A stretch of DNA of 64,000 nucleotides from Oscillatoria sp. FACHB-1407. Lineage in GTDB: Bacteria > Cyanobacteriota > Cyanobacteriia > Elainellales > Elainellaceae. A program made the translations under genes and the position numbers. Under the pieces are notes generated by a model, which did no database searches, was not told the origin of the DNA, and saw only the letters and a program-made list of their open reading frames with translations. Below, piece after piece: positions 29,609 to 38,025 of the stretch. Positions within the stretch are counted from its first letter, which is position 1; each line of letters begins with the position of its first letter. The stretch lies in the NCBI RefSeq assembly GCF_014697545.1, contig NZ_JACJSA010000007.1:1-64000 (forward strand), given 5' to 3'.

Positions 29609-30877
29609 ATGACTCACTACGGTATTCTTTGCTTGGGTGGAACTGGGCACTTAAACACAATGCTCCCACTGGGAGCGGAACTTCAACGCAGGGGTCACTC
29701 AATTACGGTCTTCAGTGATGCCCGTGCAGAACGTAGAACGATAGAGGCAGGCTTTAACTTTCGGGCGATCGGTAGTGCGGAAGTTGATCCAGATCGAGCG
29801 AAAGTGACCGGGTTAAGGGCATTGTTTCAGGGCATCGACCTGTTTAGAGCAAGGGTGATCGACAGTTTGAGAGAGGCTCCCGTTGCGATTCAGCAAGCGG
29901 GTATTGAAGCTCTACTGGTTGATATGTCAGCTTTTGAAGGAGGGGCGATCGCTGATTCTGTGCAAGTTCCGTTTATTACAGTCTGTAGTTCTTTGATGCT
30001 GTATCAGGACAATGACATTCCACCGACTTTAACAACCTGGAGCTACAACCCAATCTGGTATTTTCGGTTGCGTAATTGGCTTGCGTACAAACTGCTTTGG
30101 CTCCTATCTCGCCCTGTTTGGAGTGCGATCGCTGACTACCGCAAGCAATGCCAATTACCCCCTTACTCCACCTATAATGACTGTTTCTCTAAACTAGCGA
30201 CAATTAGTCATCAGGTTGCTGAAATCGAATTTCCTCGTCGTAAACTCCCACCCAATTTCCACTTTACTGGACCCTTTCACAGTTCTATTGGACGTTCTAA
30301 GGTTGACTTTCCGTTTGAGCAGTTAAACTCCCTTCCCTTGATTTACGTCTCACTGGGAACTTCTCGCAATCGGATCAAAGACTTGTTTTCGCTAATTGCA
30401 GAAGCTTGTGCAACCTTAGACGTGCAGCTTGTGATTGCACTAGGAGGTGGGCTAGAACCAGAAGAAGTATCACAACTACCGGGAAATCCAATCGTGGTGA
30501 AATACGCTCCACAATTGGAATTACTAAAGCGAGCGAGTCTTTGCATTACTCATGCCGGGTTAAATACGGTTTTAGAATCTCTGAATAATGCCGTTCCATT
30601 AGTTGCGATTCCGTTAGCTGACGATCAACTGGGAGTAGCAGCGCGAATTGCCTGGTCTGGTGCCGGAGAGTTATTATCCTTGTCTAATTTAGATGTTTCA
30701 AAGTTGCGAAATACTGTTCAGAAAGTTTTAAATCAGAAGGACTATAAACGCCATGCGGTTCGCTTGCAGTCAGCTATTCATCATTCTGGTGGGGTAAAAT
30801 ATGCGGCTGACATCATTGAAGAAGTGATTACGCAAACAAAAATGCAAGCAACGTTAGATTTGACAAGGACTTTGTAG
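29609..30877 (+). CDS. UGT/MGT-type glycosyltransferase (GT1 family)
   Basis: A 422-residue GT-B glycosyltransferase. The N-terminal acceptor domain opens with GILCLGGTGHLNTMLPLGAE, which has the GH catalytic region typical of the family. The C-terminal donor domain has LIYVSLGTSRNR, the block YAPQLELLKRASLCITHAGL and then NTVLESLNNAVPLVAIPLADDQ, the nucleotide-sugar binding signature. The overall form resembles zeaxanthin glucosyltransferase CrtX and macrolide glycosyltransferases. The neighbouring di-iron hydroxylase would supply a hydroxyl group for glycosylation. A carotenoid substrate is possible but unproven. Confidence 0.85.
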   Translation: MTHYGILCLGGTGHLNTMLPLGAELQRRGHSITVFSDARAERRTIEAGFNFRAIGSAEVDPDRAKVTGLRALFQGIDLFRARVIDSLREAPVAIQQAGIEALLVDMSAFEGGAIADSVQVPFITVCSSLMLYQDNDIPPTLTTWSYNPIWYFRLRNWLAYKLLWLLSRPVWSAIADYRKQCQLPPYSTYNDCFSKLATISHQVAEIEFPRRKLPPNFHFTGPFHSSIGRSKVDFPFEQLNSLPLIYVSLGTSRNRIKDLFSLIAEACATLDVQLVIALGGGLEPEEVSQLPGNPIVVKYAPQLELLKRASLCITHAGLNTVLESLNNAVPLVAIPLADDQLGVAARIAWSGAGELLSLSNLDVSKLRNTVQKVLNQKDYKRHAVRLQSAIHHSGGVKYAADIIEEVITQTKMQATLDLTRTL

Positions 30878-31175
30878 ACGACTATTGATAGATTCAAAAG
30901 TGAGAGTGAGAGGGAGTAAGCGTTTCCCACCATCAGAGTTTGAGCCATTGCTTTTGCCTTAAGCTTTCTGACCAAGCTATAAAACTTGCTGAATTCAAGT
31001 GTTGCCTGCTAAACCCAACCGCCCAATATCGCAGTCATTCATTTAAATATCGCCTACCACTGGATAGAACTTAAATGCAACTCAACGTTCACCCCAGGCT
31101 AGAGAGGTGTTCTCACTACAGTTAGAAGTAAAGACCCCTGAGAGATGAGTAAATTGAACTCATAACAACAAATAA

Positions 31176-31313
31176 GGTTCAGTGTCCCAGGTGCACAGAT
31201 GCATGTCCACCAGGAACCCTCCTCCTGCATGGAGCAGGGTTAACTTACACAAAGCCATGAAAATGAATGACCGCCTGTTGGTTAGCGTTCCTCCGCTAGT
31301 CCAAGGGCGGTTA
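31176..31313. ncRNA. Three consecutive hairpins between convergent genes, candidate structured RNA
   Basis: Hairpin A pairs GGTTC (31176-31180) with GAACC (31214-31218), with GGTG/CCACC inside. Hairpin B pairs CCTGC (31224-31228) with GCAGG (31234-31238). Hairpin C (31268-31312) pairs TGACCGCC with GGGCGGTTA and AGCG with CGCT inside. They lie between the convergent glycosyltransferase and antiporter genes, so they could be transcript ends or a small RNA. The rest of 30878-31343 holds nothing recognised. Confidence 0.4.
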
Positions 31314-31343
31314 TTGCAGGTGTGTAGCTCTGCGAATTGATGT

Positions 31344-33203
31344 TCAGTTCGGGTCTTTTTGTTGAGCTAAAATATCCCACGCCCGATCAACCTCATGTAA
31401 GATTTCTTGTTCATCTGATTGCAAAATTCGTTCCAGATCCTCTGCTAGCTGGCGAGAGCGAGCCATTAAAGCCGTGTCATCTCCCTCTACAAAAGCCATA
31501 TCCTGTAACGCTTCCTCATCGTGCTTTCTAAAGGTTTGAGCCGCACGATGCGCTTTATAGGCGCGCACTCCCAATAGCTTTAATGCTTCAACTCCCATAT
31601 CTAATGCAGATCCAAACGTTTCCCGTTTCATTACCTCCACACCCCGACGAATTAATTCGTAGGCATGACGACGATCGGTTGCCCGCGCCAGAATCCTCAG
31701 GTGAGGAAAGTGCTGACGCGCTAAATCGACGATCTCTAAAATCTGCTCACTATCGTCGATCGCAATCACCAAAAGCCTCGCTTGTGCTGCACCAGATGCA
31801 TAAAGCAAATCAATTCGGGATGCATCTCCATAAAAGACTTTCCAACCAAAGCGACGCAGAAGCTCAATCTGGGCTGGATTATGTTCGAGAACGGTAATCG
31901 GATAGCCATTAGCAAGCAGTAACCGCCCTACAACTTGACCAAACCGCCCAAAGCCAGCAATGATCACAGCATTTTCATTATCATCAATCTCATCGGCTTC
32001 CTGGTCGTTAGACTGGGAAATGAAGCGAGGCGCAATCAGGCGATCGTAAGCGATCATAAAAATTGGAGAAAGCAGCATTGAAAGTGCAACAACTGCAATC
32101 AAACTACCTGCTAAATCCTCTGAGATTACGTTGGTTTGTGCTGCAAAAGAAAACAGGACAAATGCAAACTCGTCTCCTTGTACCAGAGCGAACGCAAACA
32201 AAATACTCTGATTTAGATCGAGCTTAAAGAGTCTACCTAGACCAATTAACACGCCAGATTTGAGAATTGAGACTCCGACAATTAGCCCCACAATGAGCAT
32301 CGGTTGACCCAGGACTAGATTGAAGTTAATACTGGCTCCAACCGAGAGAAAGAATAACCCCAGTAGCAAACTCTGAAACGGTTCTACCGTGCTGTTTAAC
32401 TCATGGCGATACTCACTTTCTGCCAGCACAACTCCCGCAAGGAAGGTGCCTAATGCAGGAGACAAGCCCACCGCTTGCATTGCCAGCGTAATAGCCACCA
32501 CCAGTAACAGTGCGGTTGCTGTGAAGATCTCCCGCAGGCGAGTGGCTGCAATAAAGCGGAATATCGGTCGCATCAGGAACCGCCCACCCACAACAATGCC
32601 ACCGACTGTGCTTATAACCAATAGGGTTTGCTGCCAGCCTGCCAGCGTATTATTCGTTGCTTGATCGACAGATTCAATTGGAGCTGTAGACAGTAGGGGC
32701 AACAGTGCCAGAATAGGAATAATAGCAACAGCCTGAAACAGCAAGATGGAGAAGGCAGATTGTCCCTCTTCTGTTTTCATCACTCCCCGTTCAGTTAGGG
32801 TTTGCACACCGATCGCCGTTGAGGAAAGCGGCAAGATTAACGCGATCGCCACTGCTGATTGCCAGGGTAATTCCAACAGAAGCCCTATCCCCGACAGGAG
32901 AATGACATTAGCAATCATCTGCAATCCGCCCAAGCCCAGAATTGAAACTCGCATTCGCCACAGCAACTCTGGCTGAAGCTGCAACCCCACGAGAAATAAC
33001 ATCATCACGACACCAAATTCGGCGAAGCGCATGACATCCTGACCTTCCTGTCCTACTAAGCGCAACCCAAAGGGACCAATGATAACTCCGGCAATTAAAT
33101 ATCCCAAAACAGAACCCAAACCTAATCGTTTAGAAATTGGGACTGTCAGAACTGCCGCTGCCAAATAAACGAACGCTTGAAAGAAGAAGTTTTCATTAGA
33201 CAT
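31344..33203 (-). CDS. Kef-type cation:proton antiporter with RCK domain
   Basis: A 619-residue CPA2 antiporter. Residues about 1-385 hold 12 or so transmembrane segments, starting with AFVYLAAAVLTVPISKRLGLG and the typical GYLIAGVIIGPFGL, and a LSPALGTFLAGVVLAES segment. Residues about 405-530 are a cytoplasmic TrkA-N/RCK domain with the nucleotide fold IIAGFGRFGQVVGRLLL. It resembles the glutathione-gated K+ efflux proteins KefB/KefC. It should exchange K+ or Na+ for protons across a membrane, with gating by nucleotide. Convergent with the glycosyltransferase gene. Confidence 0.9.
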   Translation of the reverse strand: MSNENFFFQAFVYLAAAVLTVPISKRLGLGSVLGYLIAGVIIGPFGLRLVGQEGQDVMRFAEFGVVMMLFLVGLQLQPELLWRMRVSILGLGGLQMIANVILLSGIGLLLELPWQSAVAIALILPLSSTAIGVQTLTERGVMKTEEGQSAFSILLFQAVAIIPILALLPLLSTAPIESVDQATNNTLAGWQQTLLVISTVGGIVVGGRFLMRPIFRFIAATRLREIFTATALLLVVAITLAMQAVGLSPALGTFLAGVVLAESEYRHELNSTVEPFQSLLLGLFFLSVGASINFNLVLGQPMLIVGLIVGVSILKSGVLIGLGRLFKLDLNQSILFAFALVQGDEFAFVLFSFAAQTNVISEDLAGSLIAVVALSMLLSPIFMIAYDRLIAPRFISQSNDQEADEIDDNENAVIIAGFGRFGQVVGRLLLANGYPITVLEHNPAQIELLRRFGWKVFYGDASRIDLLYASGAAQARLLVIAIDDSEQILEIVDLARQHFPHLRILARATDRRHAYELIRRGVEVMKRETFGSALDMGVEALKLLGVRAYKAHRAAQTFRKHDEEALQDMAFVEGDDTALMARSRQLAEDLERILQSDEQEILHEVDRAWDILAQQKDPN

Positions 33204-33519
33204 GGAGAGATGGTTCCAGCGAGTTAATTATGTGCTCAGGATCATGATTGAGGTGTTTGGGTTGCTTGAGTTGCTCCCAACCAAAGCGTTGTCGAGGAGG
33301 CGATCGCCGTCTCGTGTAGGTGCCCTCCGCAGGCGTGTTGGAGTAGGGGAACCAGGGATAGAACCGCTGTGCTCCGTCCTCCCCAGCCCATTAGAGCGGC
33401 GATCGCCACAGACCTGCCCTTGTGACAGCAGGAAATTCGCCAACTGGTTCGCTACGAGATGATTGAGTAGATAAAGGGTGCCGTTGCCGGATTGCCATCG
33501 ATGCTCATCTCAAACTCAT
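33204..33519. other. Intergenic region upstream of the antiporter gene
   Basis: 316 bases with two HIP1 sites (near 33301 and 33402) and no gene or clear secondary structure. It should include the antiporter promoter. Confidence 0.5.
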
Positions 33520-34737
33520 TTATCCAGCATCATCCACCAAAACGGTAACAGCCGCCGCACTGGCTGTCGCTCGCTCTCTAGCCTGCTCCACGGTATCACC
33601 TAGAGCCAACGCAACCCCCATGCGACGATTCCGATAAGCGCGAGGCTTCCCAAACAGACGGACTTTACTCGTCGGCACTTGCAACGCTTCGCTAATTCCG
33701 GTAAAGCGGGGATTGTCGCCCGCCGCATTGGCGAGAATCACAGCCGATGCTCCCGGTTGGATCAGGGTAATTTCGCCGATGGGAAGCCCTGCGATCGCCC
33801 GCACATGCAACTCAAACTCAGACATCGTCTGACTAATCAGCGTCACCATCCCGGTATCGTGAGGACGGGGACTGACTTCACTGAAGTAAACAGTTTGCGC
33901 GGTTTCGCCTGCTCCCTGAATAAAAAGTTCAACGCCAAAGATGCCCCATCCCCCAAGAGCCGTTGTAATCTTCTCGGCAATTTTCTGGCACTGCTCTAGC
34001 GTCTGGGGGTGCAGGTCGCAGGGTTGCCAGGATTCTCGGTAGTCGCCACTCACCTGAATATGACCAATGGGCGGGCAGAAGTGGGTTCCTGATGCCGAAC
34101 GAACCGTCAGTAAGGTAATCTCGGTGTCAAAAGGGATAAAGCCTTCGACAATGACTCGCCCCCCTTTAGTGCGTCCCCCGGCTTGGGCGTACTCCCAGGC
34201 AGGTTGTATATCTGCCTCGGTGCGAACGGTACTCTGACCTTTTCCAGAGGAACTCATGACGGGTTTGACCACACAGGGCAAGCCTAACTCCGCGATCGCC
34301 TGCCGATATTCTGCTTCCGTTTCCGCAAAGCGGTAGGGCGAGGTTTTTAGCCCTAACTCCTCAGCCGCCAGACGCCGAATTCCCTCTCGGTTCATAGTGA
34401 GTTGAGTCGCCTTTGCGGTGGGGATAACGCGCCAGCCTTCCTGTTCCAGGTCTACAAGAGTAGCTGTGGCGATCGCCTCGACTTCCGGCACGATCAGCCC
34501 CGGTTTTTCCTGCTCAACAACCCGCCGCACCTCGGCTCCATCCAGCATATTGATCACGTGCGATCGATGGGCAACCTGCATTGCGGGTGCATTCGCATAG
34601 GCATCCACCGCGATGACTTCTAACCCCAGACGCATGGCTTCAATGGCAACTTCTTTGCCCAGTTCGCCGGAACCAAGCAAGAGAAGCCGTTGAGCAGTGG
34701 TGGTCAGGGACGTACCCCAGGAAGACAGATCGGTCAT
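33520..34737 (-). CDS. purT: Formate-dependent phosphoribosylglycinamide formyltransferase
   Basis: A 405-residue ATP-grasp enzyme of purine synthesis that makes formyl-GAR from GAR, formate and ATP. N-terminal fold [18 protein letters not shown], the GAR-binding region around [14 protein letters not shown], the ATP-grasp core [16 protein letters not shown] and the late GVELFIQG...[16 protein letters not shown] are all present. Length and motif order are normal for PurT. Monocistronic as far as can be seen. It starts 14 residues before the Rossmann strand ([14 protein letters not shown]). Confidence 0.96.
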   Translation of the reverse strand: MTDLSSWGTSLTTTAQRLLLLGSGELGKEVAIEAMRLGLEVIAVDAYANAPAMQVAHRSHVINMLDGAEVRRVVEQEKPGLIVPEVEAIATATLVDLEQEGWRVIPTAKATQLTMNREGIRRLAAEELGLKTSPYRFAETEAEYRQAIAELGLPCVVKPVMSSSGKGQSTVRTEADIQPAWEYAQAGGRTKGGRVIVEGFIPFDTEITLLTVRSASGTHFCPPIGHIQVSGDYRESWQPCDLHPQTLEQCQKIAEKITTALGGWGIFGVELFIQGAGETAQTVYFSEVSPRPHDTGMVTLISQTMSEFELHVRAIAGLPIGEITLIQPGASAVILANAAGDNPRFTGISEALQVPTSKVRLFGKPRAYRNRRMGVALALGDTVEQARERATASAAAVTVLVDDAG

Positions 34738-34922
34738 GATGAAACACAGAAGAAGGTTTGTTGTCCCTTTAATTATCTGACGAAGCAGGATCCATATTCC
34801 AAATGCTGTTTAGCCAATGCAACGCGATGAATCAACCATTGGCACAGCAGCCTTCAATTTCATACCAATCCATAAATTGGTATTACACCTTTTCCAGTCA
34901 CCCGTCCTCAGATCAACATTAA

Positions 34923-35363
34923 TCACCAATCATCCCGTGACGACCTCACAAGCGTAGAAATAACCTCAACCAGGGTGTTGGGTGAGTCTAGCTTGGACAG
35001 AAAACAATTAAACCCAGATGCTAACGCGCGGTCAGCAGAAACCTCTCGGTGATAGGAGGTGACACCCAAGGCTGGCAGATGGCGAAGATCAGGGCGTGGA
35101 TGATTGCGAATCTGCTGAATCAACCAATTCCCATCATGCGCCAGCAGTTGAATATTACTGATGAGAAGATGGGGGCGAAACGACTCTAAGAGCAGAAGGG
35201 CAGATTCAGCACTGCTGCACCTTCTGACGCTCGCACCAGCTGTTTGTAGAACGAACAACAACAAATCGGCAATGTCTGGTTCATCCTCAACCAATAGGAT
35301 GTGGATGCCCTCCAGCGAATTTTGCTGGCTCGCTTCTGTAGGTCGGCTTTGATGTGAATGCAT
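34923..35363 (-). CDS. Receiver-domain protein lacking the phosphoacceptor Asp
   Basis: A 146-residue stand-alone receiver domain. The start at 35363 (MHSHQSRP) has a GGTGG upstream and trims an unlikely 29-residue extension. The acidic pair E26/D27 (LLVEDEPD), T102 (GVTSY) and K124 (FLSKLD) are kept, but the residue that should be the phosphorylated Asp is Asn (N70 in LLISNIQLL; the codon is AAT at 35156-35154). It is therefore a pseudo-receiver, or one used without phosphorylation. A broken histidine kinase gene lies 188 bases upstream. Confidence 0.85.
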   Translation of the reverse strand: MHSHQSRPTEASQQNSLEGIHILLVEDEPDIADLLLFVLQTAGASVRRCSSAESALLLLESFRPHLLISNIQLLAHDGNWLIQQIRNHPRPDLRHLPALGVTSYHREVSADRALASGFNCFLSKLDSPNTLVEVISTLVRSSRDDW

Positions 35364-35551
35364 AATCGCCACCCTTTGAGGCAAAGCATTATATTCAATA
35401 CAACACTTCCCATAATTTGAGACATCTTCTGATTGACACATCTGTTTCATTGGATGGCTTCACTTGAGGGTAGATGACAGCGAACGCTTTCAACCTGACT
35501 GACCCGTAGGCGATCGCCAATTATTCTCTGGGTTTATAGCGTTCACATCGA

Positions 35552-35746
35552 TCAACGGTCAGGTTGAATGCTGCTGCAATCATCTCTCTTTTGGAGCAAT
35601 GGTAGCCTGACGGTAAAGACTACCTCTTGTCCTTCTCCGACACTTTCTGCATGAATGGTGCCGTTGTGGAGTTCGGCAATGTGACGGGCGATCGCTAAAC
35701 CTTCTGGTTTGAATCCGGCGACAGATAACGCTTCTCCTCTCACCAA
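35552..35746 (-). pseudogene. Histidine kinase remnant (C-terminal ATPase end)
   Basis: Only about 60 residues remain: a degraded G2 box and the last strands of the HATPase domain (GLAIARHIAELHNGTIHAES, then VFTVRLPLLQK), which are typical of the extreme C-terminus of a sensor kinase. The N-box, G1 box and dimerisation domain are missing. It overlaps the end of the TPR ORF by seven bases in another frame. The likely history is a deletion that joined a TPR gene to the tail of a kinase gene. Confidence 0.75.
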
Positions 35747-36372
35747 TCAATAACGAAGATGGCGATCGCCTTATTATTCATCCCCAACCAATATTGCACT
35801 AAAGCAATTCTGTAATATTGGTCAGAAGAGGGTTCCGGTGTTAAACGAAATTCTTCTAAAAACTCATCAAGAGCAGAACGATATTGACCCAGGAATAAAA
35901 GCGATGACCCTTTGATGTAATGGAAAAGAACGAATTCAGAATCGACATCGAGTTGTAGAGCGCGATCGCAGTCCTGAATCACCTCCTGGTGCAAGCCCAA
36001 GACGAATTTGATTTGGCTACGCAGGAAATAAGCTGCTAAAGAATGGTCATCGAGTTGTAGAGCGCGATCGCAATCTTGAATTGCCTCCTGATACAATTTC
36101 ATCTGCAAATAAACAGTCGCCCGATTGAGGTAAGCATCTACAGAATTTGCATCAATTTGCAGCGCATGAGTTAAGTCTTCTAAGGCAGCGGAATAATTTT
36201 CAAGGGCAGCGTTAACCACGCCCCTAGACATCCAGGCAACTGCCAGCGTTGGATCAAGTTGTAGTGAACGATCGAGATGTTGCAGTGCATCCGAGTAATC
36301 GCCAGAATTAGAGAGCAGTGTACTTTTAGACACCCAGGCTTTAGCATCATGACGATCTGTGATCAGTTGCAA
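35740..36372 (-). CDS. TPR repeat protein, possibly truncated at the C-terminus
   Basis: A 210-residue protein with about six tetratricopeptide repeats (SGDYSDALQHLDRSLQLDPT, ENYSAALEDLTHALQIDANS, KLYQEAIQDCDRALQLDDHS, and a close copy of that). It would be a protein-protein interaction scaffold. It starts at a TTG (36372) just after an in-frame stop and has no good ribosome site. Its end, AIAIFVIDW, runs into the kinase remnant, so the natural C-terminus is probably lost. It may be a pseudogene. Confidence 0.6.
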   Translation of the reverse strand: MQLITDRHDAKAWVSKSTLLSNSGDYSDALQHLDRSLQLDPTLAVAWMSRGVVNAALENYSAALEDLTHALQIDANSVDAYLNRATVYLQMKLYQEAIQDCDRALQLDDHSLAAYFLRSQIKFVLGLHQEVIQDCDRALQLDVDSEFVLFHYIKGSSLLFLGQYRSALDEFLEEFRLTPEPSSDQYYRIALVQYWLGMNNKAIAIFVIDW

Positions 36373-36377
36373 GTTTA

Positions 36378-36639
36378 CGCTTTCGCATACTGATCTTTGG
36401 CACGATTTAACAGCGGAATCGCAAATAAGGAATTAGGAGCAGGAGAATCGGCAGGAGCCATAGAGGGTTTTGATATAAAAAGCTAGGCGATCGTTCAACT
36501 GCAATCGGTAGATTCTAAAGCCTTCAGGTAACTCGGAAGAAGTATAGGGTTGGTCAGAAAGCTGGACTTGTCTGGCAAGAGGAATGGAACCTTGGGCACT
36601 ATGAGTAAGGATTCCCCGATGCAGCCTGTACTCATTCAC
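36378..36639 (-). pseudogene. Broken ORF remnants upstream of the TPR gene
   Basis: Two overlapping minus-strand frames look like parts of one coding sequence split by a frameshift near 36460-36480. The first (36433-36639, GTG start) gives MNEYRLHRGILTHSAQG and then QLNDRLAFYIK; the second (36378-36464) gives APNSLFAIPLLNRAKDQYAK. No family is recognised. This is supported only by continuity of the amino-acid pattern. Confidence 0.3.
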
Positions 36640-37369
36640 CCCTTCTCCGACTACTCCTTTGGGATGAAACCTGTGAGGGCTTTATAGACCCCTGTACGGA
36701 TGTTTCGCGAAACGCTCCTACGAAATTCATAAATTGGGTCAGCAACCCCCTATGAGGATTTGCAGTCCTACCAAATGAGTGCGGCGAATGTGATCTCGCT
36801 ATTTATTCAATTAAGCTGATATTGTGGGAACAAATAGTGCATTCAGAACGTCATCACAGCGTCATTCATATCATTTATTTCTTACTTTTAAAGTACTTTT
36901 GAATCATTTCATGCGATATCTGTGTGACAGTTAAACAACAGACTACTACAGAAATAGTTGATCTTTTAAGAGCGATACAACAGATATACAGAGTAAAGAT
37001 ACTAGTTCTGATGACACAGTGTTTAAGTCATGGAGAGATGTAAAAGCAAAGATTCAGTTATGAGCTGATGTGCGATCGCTCCCACCCATTCATAAGCCAT
37101 GTAGACAACATTCGCCTGTAGCTGAGTTCTAGAGTTTCTACATGGGATAAGCTAAGACCGATAGCTTTATCGGAAGCACAATAGCTAAATTTCTGGATCG
37201 ACTTCTTAAAGTCATGCTTAAACACAAGCATCTAATGAATTTGATATCTCAATCTATTTTGTTAACGTTATCTCAGCAACCAACGTTACATAAAAATGGA
37301 TTGAAATCTCTGACCTGGCTTAGTGAATCCTGAGTCATTTCAATTTGCAATTTGAACGTGGAGATCGCA
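36640..37369. other. AT-rich intergenic region upstream of the barrel protein gene
   Basis: About 730 bases with no credible ORF. It contains a small palindrome GTTTCGCGAAAC near 36702 and long AT-rich stretches from 36800 on, which should include the promoter of the outer-membrane protein gene. Confidence 0.5.
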
Positions 37370-37894
37370 ATGAAATTTTCCTGGAAATCCGCTGTCACTC
37401 TTTCTATTCTGGCAGCATCAACAATCGTCCCAGTGTTGTCTTTGGCTGATTCGGCATCAGCTCAAGTCGCTAGAGGCATGACTGGTAGCTATGTCGGAGC
37501 TGGTGTCTCCGCAGGTGTAAGCAACCCTGATGACGACACTACTTTTGGTGGCAATGTTCAAGGTCGTTATGATCTGGCTAACGCACCCATTTCCTTAAGA
37601 GGTTCAGCCCTGATCAGTGATGGAAGTGCTGCTCTCATGCCTATCATTTCCTATGACGTAGGCATCGCTCCTAACACTAACCTTTACCTTGGTGCGGGCT
37701 ACTCTTTTGTCACAGACGATGAAGATGCTACACCCCTCGGCAACCAAAACGCTCCTGTTTTGACCGCAGGTGTTGAAACGGCAGTTACAAGAAACATTGC
37801 CTTATATGGCGATGCAAAACTGGGGATTGATGCCTACGAAGGGAATTCTGATTCTGCTGTCAGCCTACAGTTAGGAGCCGCTTACAGGTTCTAA
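37370..37894 (+). CDS. Small outer-membrane beta-barrel protein
   Basis: A 174-residue exported protein. The signal peptide ends at ADSASAQ (about residue 32). The mature part has alternating beta-strands typical of an eight-stranded barrel of the OmpA/opacity type (SYVGAGVSAGVSN, NTNLYLGAGYSFV, ALYGDAKLGIDAY, VSLQLGAAYRF) and ends in Phe, the usual terminal signal for outer-membrane insertion. The ATG at 37370 has GTGGAG 6-11 bases upstream; the longer frame is less likely. No operon partner. The function is unknown. Confidence 0.8.
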   Translation: MKFSWKSAVTLSILAASTIVPVLSLADSASAQVARGMTGSYVGAGVSAGVSNPDDDTTFGGNVQGRYDLANAPISLRGSALISDGSAALMPIISYDVGIAPNTNLYLGAGYSFVTDDEDATPLGNQNAPVLTAGVETAVTRNIALYGDAKLGIDAYEGNSDSAVSLQLGAAYRF

Positions 37895-37971
37895 CATCCC
37901 GACGAAGCCAGATGTGACGCAGGGGGCACTGCCCCCGCTCCTGGCTTAATCTTAATCGCTACGGTTATCGA

Positions 37972-38013
37972 TAGCTGAAGGGGTATTGCTTTAAAGGGAG
38001 CCTCCTTCAGCTA
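37972..38013. terminator. Hairpin between convergent genes
   Basis: TAGCTGAAGG (37972-37981) pairs with CCTTCAGCTA (38004-38013), a perfect 10-bp stem over a 22-base loop. It lies between the barrel protein and the large glycosyltransferase genes, which point towards each other. It lacks a long T run, so termination is a guess. Upstream at 37920-37935 is a GC-rich repeat fragment GGGGGCACTGCCCCC. Confidence 0.45.
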
Positions 38014-38025
38014 CAGCTATATCAG

